This document shows, one piece after another, positions 1 to 13,300 of a stretch of DNA of 64,000 nucleotides. The notes beneath the pieces were generated by a model that did no database searches, was not told where the DNA came from, and saw only the letters and a program-made list of their open reading frames with translations. The DNA is from Klebsormidium nitens (lineage: Eukaryota; Streptophyta; Klebsormidiophyceae; Klebsormidiales; Klebsormidiaceae), in NCBI GenBank assembly GCA_000708835.1, contig DF237451.1:1-64000 (forward strand). The letters are read 5' to 3'. The number at the start of each line of letters is the position of its first letter. Position 1 is the first letter of the stretch. Made by a program: the position numbers and the translations under genes.

Positions 1-1332
1 CTGCTGAGACTTGGATGCATGCCGCCAGTATCTGTACAGTATGTTCAAATCTGGTTGACTTGTTTTTTAATAAGCTCACCATGTTCGGCCGGTTCAATAT
101 AGAGCCGTATTGAATGCTCATGCATATGCACGTACTGCATGAGCATTGGATTGTTTGGTCACTGAATGTCGATTGTTCATACGTCCAACTTAAACAGGCT
201 GGCCGCGCCTAGCTCTTACTATAGAGTGGAGGCGGCGGGCCGCCTATTGTTAGCTTACAAGCTAGCGCTCGACATGCGGTGATAGCTACAATCATAACGC
301 GCGCAGTGAAGTCGGTCCGGCGCGCCTGGCCTGAACTTATCGATATCATATGACACCTTTTATATATAGCACCGATTCGTACAGCGGTGCAGTGCAGTAC
401 GTAGCTTTAAACACGGTATATATACGTTACGGCATGCGATCTTATATAATATAATTGAAGTAAACTAGCTGATCATTGAAGCGCGTTGAAGACGGTTACT
501 GAGCTAGAGCTGGATAAGTTTTTGTCGACAACTATACCAATATTAGCTGCAGTGCGCATGTATATATGCCACATGTCATTGAACCGCACGCCGGTACCGT
601 ACTGAGCTACCGTAGTTGCATGGAACTTACACCATGATCGCGCTCGCGAATGCAATGATCGATCGCTTACAAAACCTCGCGTTAGAAACATCCCATGTCT
701 GTATGCATGATTTGCACGTACTAAGTTGCAGTGTGTTGCCTGTAGTATTGCTTGTGTTCAATACGTAGTATTATGAAAAACGAGGCCGGTGCAGCTGTGT
801 AGCAACTTAGCTTCAGAGTCAATTCATTGTACCCCCGTCTCGATCATGCACGACCGGAGCAATGCCCAACATGGCTCAGAGTGGCCCGCCAGAGTTTATA
901 AGAACAAGTAACCATCGCTTAGCCTAGTAGAAGACAGACCGGCCATGGCATAATTACGGCCCCCGGTCGGACCGGCCATGCAGTTTATTCATGCATGTTG
1001 TACTGCGCGCGGCCGGGCTTTGTTGCCCCATATTTAACAGTACATTATCTGACCTTCCAACGAGTCCGCACGATCAGCTCACAATGAAATCCTTGACACT
1101 TACATCCAGCGTGAGCCACCATGCCATGTGTCACGTTGGCGTGAAAGGTAAAAACTGGCGATCGTTTGAAACGGTGCACGGAAATCAGTGCCAGGTCATG
1201 GCACTTTTCAGAGCGACTTCTCTACGAGTAGACAACTTCACAAGCAGGTCAAGATTTCTTGACGACGAGGAATCAAATTGCTTCACCTCTCCCCTCGATT
1301 CACACTCGTTGCCCCTGTGTACGTCCTTGCCA
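1..1332. other. Spacer downstream of the HATPase-RNase III gene
   Basis: I see no protein-coding exon, tRNA or rRNA here. The sequence is a mosaic of short palindromic words (TGCATGCA-like, GGCCGG, GATC, CTAG, TATATA), which also mark the spacers at 31-33 kb and 47-49 kb. The open frames in it are short and have no recognisable composition or motif. It should contain the 3' UTR of the minus-strand gene that stops at 1333. Confidence 0.6.
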
Positions 1333-4300
1333 TCATGCACCTAGCAGCTTGGGCGTAATCTTCTCATTGATGAGCTTGTACACCATGAAGGGCCCCTTGG
1401 GTCCGAAAGCGTAGAACACGGCCCCGATGATTGCCTCCAGCACGTCCGCGCAGATGTCGTCACGCACAGTGCCGTACTCGTCCTTGACGCTCGGCGTGGC
1501 CTCGTTCAGGATCACATGCCCGTCCAGCGCGAGCGCCCGCAGGTAGAGCGCGTTCACGGCGTTGCGCGTGAGCGCGGCGCGCATCTCTGAGAGGAGGCCC
1601 TCGTGCGCCCGGGGGTGCAGCTCGAACAGCCGGCTGCTGATGACGGCGTTGAGCCAGGCGTCGCCCAGGAACTCGAGCCGCTCGTAGCTGGGCAGCCGCA
1701 CGCCCAGGTACGACTCGTGCAGGAACGCCAGCGTGAGGCACCGGTCCAGCATGCCGTCGCCCAGCTCCTGCCCCGCGGCCGCGCCCGCCTCCTGGCTCGC
1801 CGCGAAACCCAGCTTGGTGCGGACCTGCGACGCACGGGGGGGACGGAGTGAGCCGAGAAGCAGGCGAGGCGTTGTGCGCCGCGACAATTTGACAGCAGTC
1901 TACTCTGAAATGGTGCCGAAACGCCTTGTAAATGGAGCACAACTGCAAGCGGGACCGATCATGAGGCCATCTCGATGTCAAAAACAGCGCACTGAATGCT
2001 ACACCGCAGCAACTGGGTTGGTGGGCTCGCTGCTCGTCGTGCGCGCAGCGGCTGCGGTGCGCTGACCTGCGGCAGGTGCTCTGCGGTCCACCAGCGCAGG
2101 CGGTCCAGGAATTCCTCCGGCAGGCTGACACGCGCGCTGCGCTCGGGCGGCGTGCTGTCGGCGCGGGTGAGGGCGGCACGCGCGTCCTTGCGCAGCTCGA
2201 CCGGCTTCTTGGGCACCGTCACCGGGCTGTACCCCAGCTGGTTGCAGATCTCGAGCGCCGTCTGGTCGCCGCCGCCCGCCTGCGCCGCAATGTACTCGCG
2301 CAGGCTGCCGTACTGCCGCGCCACGAACTGCCGCGCGTCGATCTGCAGCATCTCGCGGTCGTACTTGCTGCTTGGCCTGCACCACCAGCGCTGCGCATCA
2401 GCACATGCACGCTAGCACGATCGGGTGGCGCTCGTCATTGTCCAGCGGTTGTTAGCAGTATCAGGAGCAGCAGGCAGACGCTGCGGCACGCACACATCCT
2501 GTGAGCAGGGCTGTCCCACCCGGGCCCCCCTGTTTGGGACTACGGGACCCCGGCCCCGTTGCCGCTGGTACTGTCGCGTGGCCTCACCCCGCCTCGTCGT
2601 CCTGCAGCTGCTGCGCCCAGTCGTCCCGCAGGGCCCCGCTCTGCCGGTCCCGCAGCATGCCCCGCTGATTGCCTCCAAACTGTTCGCTCTGGCAGTCCCG
2701 CGCGATGTGGCCTCCCTCGCCGCACTTGAAGCACAGGCGGCCGCCCCCCAGCGGACAGTCGCGCGAGATGTGGCCCTCCTCCCCGCACTTGAAGCACGTC
2801 CGGCTGCCGCTGCGCACCACGAGGGAACGACAAAAGGTTCAGCTATGCCCGACTGGAGAAGAGGGGGACGCCGTTTAAGAGAGCCCTAAAAAGTTGTGGC
2901 CAGGGAAAGCATGCGCTTGTCCTCGCCCAACACCTTACCGCGGCCGCCTATTGGGCCCTCTGTCGAAGTATAATGTCAGCATCGTGCGAAGCGCCTATTC
3001 CTCCTCTGCACGAGCAGAGACCGTCACGCTTTGAAGCGGGTCCCCTCCTGGGTACCCCCCTATTCGCTTACCTGGTCCGCCCCGATGCGCTGGGCGCGTA
3101 GCCCTCCTCCGGCAGCGGCCCCTCCGACATGGCCGAGTCGCCCTCCCACGCCTTGCCCGCCTGCCCGTTCATGCCTGCCCACGCCACACGGCGCGTCAGG
3201 GAACGTCCGCTCAGAGCAGCGGCCCCGCATCAAATCCAGACGCGTGAGCATTGAGGTCTGGTGGTGCACCAAAGCGGAGAGACGACCTCAATCAGCACAG
3301 GTCAGCTTAGAGCAGTAGGCATATCGATCGGGGGGTCACCTTGTGGTTCGCCCCAGCCATTGATGGTGTCGTCCTCGTCCTCGCTCATGAGATCGTCCAC
3401 GGTGAAGGCTCCCGACAAGATCCACGCCTCGTCCACCGCGTTGATGCGCACATTCTTCTTCAGCAGCAGCTCGCGCGTCAAGTAGTCCTTGTTGTACAGC
3501 CCCTGCCACGCCCCGCACGCACCGCGTCAGGCAGGAATGCAGAGAACGGAGGAGCGAAAGAAGCGAGAGAAAACAGAGGATCTTCAAGGCTGCGCAGAGG
3601 AAATTGATCTATGTCGAGATCCGCTCAGTGTGCAGTCGTAATCTTGAAATGTGACAAGCGAGGCCAGAGACTGCCCAGTTTCGGTCCGGCGGTGTATATC
3701 ATCCCAGGCAACGCGCCCAGCCCCAGTTGTTCGGTGCGGGTGCTCCGTGCGCCGCACCTGCATGGCGAAGGGGAGCAGGAAGTCCTCGAGGCGCGCCACC
3801 ACCTCCGCGCGGTTGCCCAGCCGCTCGTCGATCACAGCGCGCGCCACGGCCTTCACGATATCCACCGCCGTCTCCAGCTCGCCCGACCCACGCTGTGCGC
3901 GGCGGCCGCCCTTGAGGGGGTCGTCCGCCTCGAGCGCGCGGAAGAGCGTCTTCTGCTCCTTGGCCCAGTGGCAGCGCCGGCTGCCCTCCACCTGCGCGAC
4001 CACGTCGCCCGCAGCGTTGCGCAGGCGGTACGTCACCTCCAGCTTCTCCACCGCCACCTCCGCGGCCTCCACCAGCGGCAGCAGGCACGCGTGGCGCACG
4101 TCCGCCGCCTGGAACTCGGGGCCCGCGCCGTGCGCCTGGGACGAGAGGAAGCCCATGACGGCCAGCATCAGGCTGCGCCCGATGACGGGCTTGATGGCCT
4201 CCATGGGCGACGCGGCCTGCCCGCGCGGGATGGGCAGCTTCACGGTGCGCCCGGACGGCGTGACGATGAGCGTGCTGGCGGTGGTGAAGAAGCCGGCGCC

Positions 4301-7300
4301 CATCTCGTGGTAGATGGCGAACAGGCTCGGCAGCGCTGGGCCGCTCACCGCGCCGGGCTGCCACGCCACGGGGAGCCCGGGGTGCGCCTCCGAGAACAGC
4401 TGGCGGCAGGACGAAGCGAGGAGCGGTCAGTATGATACTCGTAAAGACCCATGCATCCTTGCAGATAACACCGTAGCGTTTCAGTGCTCCTCGAGAGGGC
4501 AACGAGGCAGAGTTTGCGGCGCCGTCCCTGTTGCTGACTTGGTCGGGGCGGCGCACCTTCTCAAGGTTGAGGTCGTCGGGGATGAAGGCCTCGACGCCGG
4601 GCTTGAGGCGCACGAAGTCGAGCTTGGGCTGCTTGGCGGGCTTCTTGGGCGACGGCGGCATGCCGTCCTGCCACCCCGACTCGGGCGCACTCTCGTCCGC
4701 GTCATCGGACGGCGTGCGCGCCGTCACGGGCACCAGACCCGACCGCTTGAAGTCCTCCCACTCTTCCTGCAGTCTGCACCGCAAGCAGGCCGCGGTCAGC
4801 GGCAGCGACAAGGGGAAGGGGGGCCCGGTGTGGAGAGGGTACAGCAACAGGAATACCCAATTGGCAGCACGTCCCAAGTGCAGTCTTCCCTACAAATCTG
4901 CTGTGTAAGAGTTCAGCTTCGCTGACGACATTACTTCTCTTTCAAGCAGGACAAGAACGTTCCCGCGCCCCGATGCGCCCTCACTTGACGTCGCGGTAGT
5001 CGGCTGCCAGCTTGGTCCAGACGCTCTCGGCCAGCTCCAGGTCGGCGCACAGCCCATCCACACCGCGATCGCGCCCCAGCACCGTCCCGCCCGCACAGGC
5101 CGCCAGCCACGCCCGCATGTAGCTGCACGCAACCAAGTCTAAGGGCTTAAGGCCGCCCTAGCACCAAATATGAACGAAAGCAATCACAGGAACCGGGCAG
5201 CTGAGCAAAGTGTTTGCTGCATGTTCGTAAGCCTAAAACTCATCCTGAGCGCAGGGTTCACGCAAAAGGAGACAGAAACAAGTTCTCTCACGGCTTCAAT
5301 TCTGGCAACAATTACAGCAGAGAAAGGAAGGCAGCAGATCACTATGCGACTTAGTGCCAGCTCAGCTGCCATTGCCGGTCAGAGCTCCTGCCGCATGCCA
5401 ATTGCGCTGCGCCATGCCAATTAAGTTGTGGCGCAGCCGCTCCGCATGTGCGCTCACCAGCTGACGGGGGGAGTGGGCAGGACGCCCATCTTCTCGAAGA
5501 AGTCCTGGAAGGGGCGGCGGTACACGTCGCTGAGGCACGCGAACTGGCCCGCAAACAGGCGCTCCACGCCCTCCCACACGCACGCCTCTACCGGCCGCCA
5601 CTGCGCCTCCGCCCGCCCGCCCGCGCCCGCCGGCAGCCACACCGGCAGAGGGCCGCCCTCGTCGCCCCTGTCAAAATCGACGAAAGGCTTTCAGTCTAGT
5701 ACGTGCACGTGGACTGGGGCGAATGTCTTAAAAGACCTGGCCAACGATGATAAGTGGGCTTCAGAGTTCCATCCACGAAAAAAACGAACAGAAGTATCAA
5801 TGGCCCGCCGCCTTTGACGCAAAAAAGTGGCTTGAGAAGGGTCAAGGTCCGGTGTTCGTGATCAAGAGCTATGCCCGGACCCGGGTAAGCCAGCTCGCTC
5901 ATGCCAGGCGTACCAGTACAGCCAGCCGTTGGGGAGGCGGCATACCTGCGGATGGGCGGGGTCCAGCTGTTTGCGGCCAGGTAGCCGTACAGCTTCTGAG
6001 CACTCGTCAAGTCGACGGCTGAGGCGGGGCCACGTGCCAAGGTGCGGATGTGCGCCGCCACGTCGTCAGGAGTCACCTCGACCCGCACCTGGGGCAGCGA
6101 GCGGTGACAATGACGTTAGGAGGCAGTTGCAAGGAAGGACTCGGCTAGACTGGCAAAACTTGCGCGCAAGCAAGCAGCAGAGGCCCCCAGCATTGTACAG
6201 AAAACAAGCTGCAACGAGCAGAGGCAACGCCAGTACCGTACCCATCTCGCGCGGTTTTGGCAACAGGCTGGCGCGCGCTTACCCCGAGCCACTTGAGCGC
6301 GTCGATGTCCCCCGGGGTGGCCACACCTTCCACAACAAACGGCAGCGAGTCGCCCAGCAACCGCACCACTGCATCGCTCCGCATGAACGTCTGCGCACAG
6401 ACCGCAAAGAGGAGTTACAATTGGTTGCTTCCCGGTTCGAATCTCTTCTACCTCGAAAGCTTCCGTTTTGAAAACTCGATCGCATTATGGTGGGGACAGA
6501 GAGGAAGCTCAGCACGAACGCGGCGCGCTGTGAATCGAAGCCAAAACTTGCATGTTCAAAGTTAAGACTGAGCAGCCTTTCTGTCACGGTCAGCTAGCGA
6601 GGCCCCTTGTTGCCCCCTGCAGCGCGCATACCTCTGCCGGCCTGCGCCCCCCCAGCGAGGTCGGCATCCAGGGCGCCTCCTTGCACAGCGCCGCAAACGT
6701 GGAGGGCTTGCCATCGCGGCCGCGTGCCCACGTGGCCTCCCGGCCGTCCTTGCTTGCCACCAGCACGGCCAGCCACTTGACCAGCGCGCGGGCGGCAGCC
6801 ACGGGCAGGCCTGCCAACAACACACGGGGTCAGCGGCACGCAGTGCAGGCACCGAAGTGCTGGCAGCCCTCGAAGCGTTTACTGAAAGTTCCACTTGAAG
6901 AGTGCTGGACGCCCACTTGGACTTGAGGCACTGGATTTCGTCTATAACAAGAGAGCTGTTCCTTCTTTATCTCGCCCGCATGGCATCGACATAAGGCAAC
7001 CACTGCTTTCCAGTCCTGCGCTTGTCATCTCTTTTTCTGGCCGTGTTCTCTCTGCGGCCCTCACCCTTGCGCGTGGCCCTGGCCTTGTCGAGGCAGGCGA
7101 GGCCCGTGCCGGCGGGGGGCTGGATGTGCGCGAGGTCGACGGCGGCCAGGTGGGTGCGCAGGAACGCGATGCGCGGGGCGCGCTGCTCCGGGTTGCTGCC
7201 CAGGTACGCGGGATGCAGCTTCACACACCGCTCCGCCCACGCCTTGTCACCGTCCAGCAGCGCGGGCCAGTCCGCCACGTCCCTGCACGGAACAACGGTC

Positions 7301-10300
7301 AGGGGCCGTGACGCCATGCAACGCAAGAGGATCACAGGACGAGGCAGCCTCGCTAGATCCAAGGGCTGTCATGCTGTGGCGCCTGACGCCCAAAAGATTT
7401 CCAACCCAACTCAAAAGACGACTAATGTGAGATAATCGAGATCTGCTAGGGGCCTTTCACAACAGCTCCGTCGTGAACTTCGACAGAAGGAGCGCACGCT
7501 TGGCCCCGCCTTTGGGTGTGCTGGCGCGCCGTACCTGGGCAGCAGGAGCATCTTGCTGCCCACCGCGGCTGCGCCCTTCTCTGCACCAGGCGCCGCCCAC
7601 CGCAGGAGCACGGCGCCCGTCTCGGCCACCACTGCACACGTGCACCCACCGACGGAGACTCAGTGGCCAGACCAGAAGGTTTTTGTTCTTTATGTCTGCA
7701 AGAGGAGAAGAAATGCGGACGAGATCTTGCCACAAGTGAAATGCAGAACGAACTCTCTACAATAACGTATGGTCGGTCCAGGTGGCAGTGGGGTGCGTGT
7801 TCTCACACGGCAGGTCCGCAAGAGCGAGGTTGGCGAGGTCCGTGTCGGCGTGGGCGGCGTGCGCGGCCACGAAGAAGTCGGTGGCGGCCAGCAGCGGCGC
7901 CGCGTCGCGCAGGGTCTTGGCCACCTGCAGCACCTGCTCCGCATACGAGGCCACCGACAGGTCCTTCACCTGCGCCAGAACAAGGGCGGGCAAACACGGT
8001 AAGGCCGGACAGTTGAGGGCCTTGCGCAGCAGGGAGAGGAGCAGGGCTGCGCGAGCAGCTCAGCAGAGCAGCCGGTTCGAACATGTCTGTTTCAATGTTA
8101 ATCTGCATACAAGTCGGCCCTCAAATAGAGGAGCATAAAAAACGCCTCCAGGCTCGTCGAGAGGAGATTGAACCGGGTCCGAATGCCCTAAGACGCCATT
8201 AGGTGAACACAGTACTCCTGTCGCAACAAAGCTTTCGTGGGACCATCAGAGTTGAGAGTGCTCGACAATCATGCCCAGCGCACGGAGGCTAACGGAGCGA
8301 AAGGAGCATGCCACCCAATTGGCGTCGTGCTGTCGGGGCGGCCCACCTGGAGGATCTTGCGCAGCCACTCCACGAGCTCCACGGCGCGCGGGGATGCGGA
8401 GAGAGCGGCGTAGAAGGAGGGGGCTAACAGCCGCACGGGCGCCAGCGGCTGCAGGCGGGCCACCTCCTGGAGCAGCCACGCGTCCTGCACACAGCGGGCA
8501 GGCAGCAAGGTTAGGGCGGCTCCAACGCCGGCGATGCCTTAAGACAAGGGGCGCCTTCCCGCTCGAGCGTAGCATCCGGCCGCTGCTGCCCATGTCGCCT
8601 CGCTCAGGCTCCTTGTACCACGTGAACGAGGTGACCGCAAACGAGAAGCGGCTGCTCCAGCCTGGCCGCCAGGCGGGGCGAGCCAGCAGTATAGTGCGCA
8701 CCTGGGTGGCCTTGGGCGGCAGGTAGATGGGCTTCTGGAGGGTGGAGCGGCCGTGGTGCACGGCGCCGGTGGCCGGGTCCACGAAGCGTAGCGCGTCCGC
8801 CTTGGCGAGCGGCACCAGGTCGGGCGCGGGGAAGGCGGCGTCCAGCAGCAGCAGCAGCAGAGCCACGTACGCCTCGTCGCCCAACGACGACAGAAAGCTG
8901 CACGAACAGAGGCACGCAGGCACGCTCACAAGCTTGCAGAGCAGACCGGACATTGTTTTCATCCAAGCAGTCGTTCTGATGCTGATCAAGTGTGCCATGC
9001 TTGAGAGGAAGAACGAAGAGGAGCGAGGAAACCCGCAACTCTTATGTGAAGAGGGAATTGCCAAAGCCAGGGTGAAGCAGGGAAAGTAGCTAATGGACTC
9101 GAACAAGCAGCTAGCCCCCTGTGCCCGTGCCGCAGCTCACCCCGGGTCTGCAAAGATGGCGGTGTACTCCGCAGCCGAGGCCTTCTTGACGCCCAGGGCA
9201 GCCAGCTGCGCAGGGAAGCGTGCGGCGGCATCGGGGTGCACCAGGCCCAGCCGGTCCGCAGCAGGGGGCCCGGTTTGGAGGAGCGCTGCAGGAGACGAGA
9301 GCAGGAATGGCATGAGCTTCGCTTCTGATGCCAATACCTGGTGGGCCCCCAATCAAGGATGGGGCCGTAAGCTCCAGCGGCCGACCTTTCCGGCCTTCTT
9401 AACTGTAAGCTTGCGTTGACATGATACAAATGCCTTTTGAACCTCTGACGTCTATCTCTGTCTGACGCTTTTCCTGTCCTCCTTCCAACTCCCTGCAGAG
9501 CCAGGCTGGTGGCCCACCGGGAAGGGTGGCCCCGCCGCGCACTGCAGTGTCGAGCAAAGAGAGGAAGCCGGGGTGGACGATGCGCGCGCGCGCCGGCTCG
9601 CAGAAGGTGACGGGGGCTGGCGAGGCGGCAATGGGCGCGAGGGGCACGACGGGCTTGGTGGCCAGCTCGGCGACCATTTGCTGGCGCAGCGGCTCCAGCT
9701 TGGGCGTCGCGGTGCGCATGGGCAGGAAGCGCAGCACCTCGTACGACGGGGCAGCCCCGCCGCCAAACACAGGGAGGGGCGCCGACACGTTCTGCACGCA
9801 ACGAGAGGGGAATTGACAAGCGGATACGAGAGACTCTGCACGGATACATCACCGGCGACTACAGCCCTACCTGCATTGGTAAATGAACCGTAATAGTCTC
9901 GGACGCGAGTCATGCAAGCGCCCTCAGAGTGGGGTGCCATTGCCCCATCACAGGCAAGACGCTGTTGGCAGGGACGGGCGCTACAGTTGAGCCAGAACCT
10001 GGATTGCTTGCAAAGCTACGAAGCAGAACCACGATGACTTGGGAGATATGGGCTCTTCTTTCTGTCCAGCTATTACAAACAGCCGTGGAAGCAGGAGTAA
10101 CGGCCGGCTGGTGCTGCGCACAGCTTGGACGCTGGTGCTCCGCCGCGTACCTGGATCTCGAGGTAGCCCTCGACAAAGGCCGCGCGGGCGCATCCCAGCA
10201 GGCCTTGGTTCCAGGGGGTACCGAACGCGATGCTCTCTCTCGAAGCGGTCAGCAGGAAGTCAGCGTTGATCAGGAATGGCCACCCGCTGTGCACCTGCAC

Positions 10301-13300
10301 GCACGCACGGGAACCAGCGTAAGAACCGAACCGTGGACACGGCCTGAGAACAGAGATTGAGATCCGATAAACGCCCTCTGGGGGTGAACAATTCGAGCAA
10401 TCGCAGCTTCTTCTTCCTCGATGAGTGCAGATATGAAGTCTACCGTATGTATACTAAGCAGGACAATTTGAGCTACCTCGCCTCGTGCACAAAACACGAG
10501 GGCGCAGCCATCCAGCCGTCAAGCTGGCCGCGTGGCTGACCTCTGTCGGGAGGAAGGCATAGACGTCGGCGCGGTCAGCGGGGGGGTTGTCGTCGAGCGG
10601 GAAGGCGACGGTGACGCGCCAGACGTCGACGCCGACGCGCTTCTCCTCCTTGACGCCGGGGGGGACCATCCACGCGCCCTCGCGCAGCAGGTACGTCGTG
10701 GGGCGGGCGTGCGGCGTCTGCAGCTCAAAGACGGGCAGGGCGGGGTACGGCGCGCGGTGCTTGGCCACGCCGATGCTGTACGAGGGGGGGGCCGGGCATC
10801 GTAAACGTGCAGGCAGAACCAAAGAAAGCAGGGCGCATCCAGATACCGACTGCCGCTGTCAGTTCAGACTCCTTTCTGCAGTACCCAATGACAAATACAG
10901 CAAAGCGGAGAGCGAGCTCGACATGCCTCCGGTTCAGCTAATGGAGACATAACGATGGACACTCGCGCTTTCCTTTCTTCTTTGAAACACCGGATATTCT
11001 TAGAAGCTGGGGAACAGATTGTCCAAGTAGCACCGCACTAATCGTGTGCCAGGATGCAGTGTGGGTCTTCCGGTAGCATGCAGTGGTCAAAAGGGGGGCG
11101 CGTGCGTGCGGTGCGCTCACGTCTTGTTGTGGACCTTGTCGAGGATGACGAGGCTGCGCAGCTTGCGCAAAAACAGGATCGTCTCGGGCGCCAGCTCCGC
11201 GAGCTGCCGCTGCACGTCGGCGGCCTTGGCGGACTTGAGCGGCAGCAGGATGGCCGTGCGCGTGCCCGCAGGCGCACCCAGCTCCTGCAGCTGCGTCGCT
11301 CTCGGATGCTCTGCGGGGAGCCACGTGGGCACGATGTACCCGAGCTTCGCCGCGGGGTCCACGTCCTCGTCGAAGCTGGCACGCGGAAACACGGGGCAGC
11401 GGTCAGCGCGCGTGCACAGGCCGCGACAGAGCAGGCTTCAACTGACGGCCATCGCTGGTAGGCAAAAGGAAGCTGTCGTGACGCACTTGGCAGACCTCTC
11501 GTAATGTATTAGAAAGTCGAGAAACTAAGCTTGGTATTCCACCTAACGAACAAAAATGGTCCGTTCTGTTATCTCAGAACCCAGATAGGCGCTGGGATCA
11601 GGAAGGACAAAGATACCTCGTAAGAAACAGGGATGGCATCGAAAGCAAAGTGGGCACTGGACGTGCCAAACTCCCGGATACTATCCCAGCAGACACTCGA
11701 GATGCTGTGTACTTTGGAAGCGAAGTGGGCGATGAGCGATGAAACATTCTGGAGCACATGAACGATCAAAGCGTTGGGAATGTAACCGGAAAATGAGGTA
11801 GGGACGAAGGACAGATAAGGTTGAGGATCTGAGGATGTTAGGAAAGTAACATGTTCGACAGACTTTTGCTGACTTCAAACCATTGCAGACCACGTGTTGT
11901 CGAGGTAGGAAGGGGAACGAAGACGACTACCTATGCTAAATGATAGACTCCATCACGCACGCCAAGAGACCGTCTCGAACACAAGAAGAAAAGCCGTTAA
12001 AGTCGACTGTGTGCAGCCTGCCTAACCTAGATGCTTTGCCGAATGATCGTAAGCTGGGGTCCATAAGGGGCCGCGCTGACGTTCCTTTTGGGGCTCAAGG
12101 TTTTGAAACAGTTCTGGCACGCCACTTTACGAAGTTGTGTCTCACCAGAATCGATAGCCGTTGCTGATGACGCAGGGGGTCTTCGATACCACAAAGACGG
12201 ACTTGAACCCTGTACCAGGAGAGAGGGCGTCTTCAGAAATCAACCACGAGCAGCCATGCACGAGGTTCAACCGGGCGTATGAATTGGACTTTTGAGCCGT
12301 TGCAGCGCCTTTGCAAATCGACAGAGTTACTTCGCATACCTCGTTCTCTAAATTGAGCGAAGCTGTGCATCATATAGGCAAGCTCAGCCAGCGTGAGTCG
12401 AGTGCCCTTACCAATGCCCTTTTCCCCAATGTACCCAAAGCTCTTGTCCTTCTTGGTCGACATCCCTGCAACCCGCAAATGGCAGCCGTTAACACGACTC
12501 TTAAGTTATGTAAAAGGTCGGGGCCAGACAACAGGAGGAAGTGCATCGCATGTGGCAGCCACCGCCTCTGGCAGTCCGGAGGACGCACACGAATTCGCGA
12601 GCCAAGAGGACGACCGGCAGACAGCGCCTGCACAAACAGTCTGGGCACGTATCCTCATAGCCAAGAATATGCCGTGCACTCGACAAGATTCCTCGGAGGC
12701 TTGATATCCGTAGGACCTGCAGCACCACGTCTCGCACGTCTCAATCACTCAGAAGTCGTAACATGAGCTCGACCTATGTGAACACTGGGATCCTGTTTGA
12801 ATCTGTTTGGACGCCATCTACGTAGCGGGCACTTTCGACCTGCCGGCCCAGACCCTGATAGACAAAACGTCCCGGAAGCTTCCACCACTCACCCACGCTG
12901 CAGAGCGCGTCCACGTTCTCCTCCCTGAAGCCGACCTCGTTGTTGAACAGCCCCAGCGTCATGGGCGCCCCTTCTGCCGGGCTGCCCGCCGCTGTGGGGT
13001 CACCCGGCGCCAGCGAGAAGAGCAGCTGCGGCTCCTGGCCCTCGGGGTACGAGTTGTCCTCCGCGTTCTGAATCAGCTCCAGAATGAAGTGCCTGCCAAC
13101 AACAGCGAGGAATCATCCGACTGTCTCGAAACGAAAGTGCCCAGTCGGGAAAAGTCTTTGCAAGATGCCCACTTTCTGAGGAGTGAACCATGATTCGCAA
13201 GGAAGGCTTCTCTCAGCGGTGCTTTCATCCTTTTTGACAGCTCAGACGAAAAGAAAACAGAAGCAAGAGCTATCCAGCGCAGCGAACAGGCTGAAGTCCG

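Noticed and set aside
1460-2179. 239-codon minus-strand frame overlapping the RNase III exon
   Set aside because: It is a GC-rich shadow of the RNase III frame, with Arg/Ala-rich low-complexity translation.
2577-2588. In-frame stop right after the zinc-knuckle exon (gene ending before RNase III)
   Set aside because: The same bases form a good donor (GG|GTGAGG), the phase matches the next exon at 2376, and the downstream frame is conserved up to the RNase III domain. A stop here cannot be fully excluded without RNA.
6420-6460. GGTTCGAATC word resembling a tRNA T-loop
   Set aside because: No matching acceptor, D or anticodon stems are found at the right distances on either strand, and it lies in an intron. 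Similar words at 8071, 32219 and 58350 fail in the same way.
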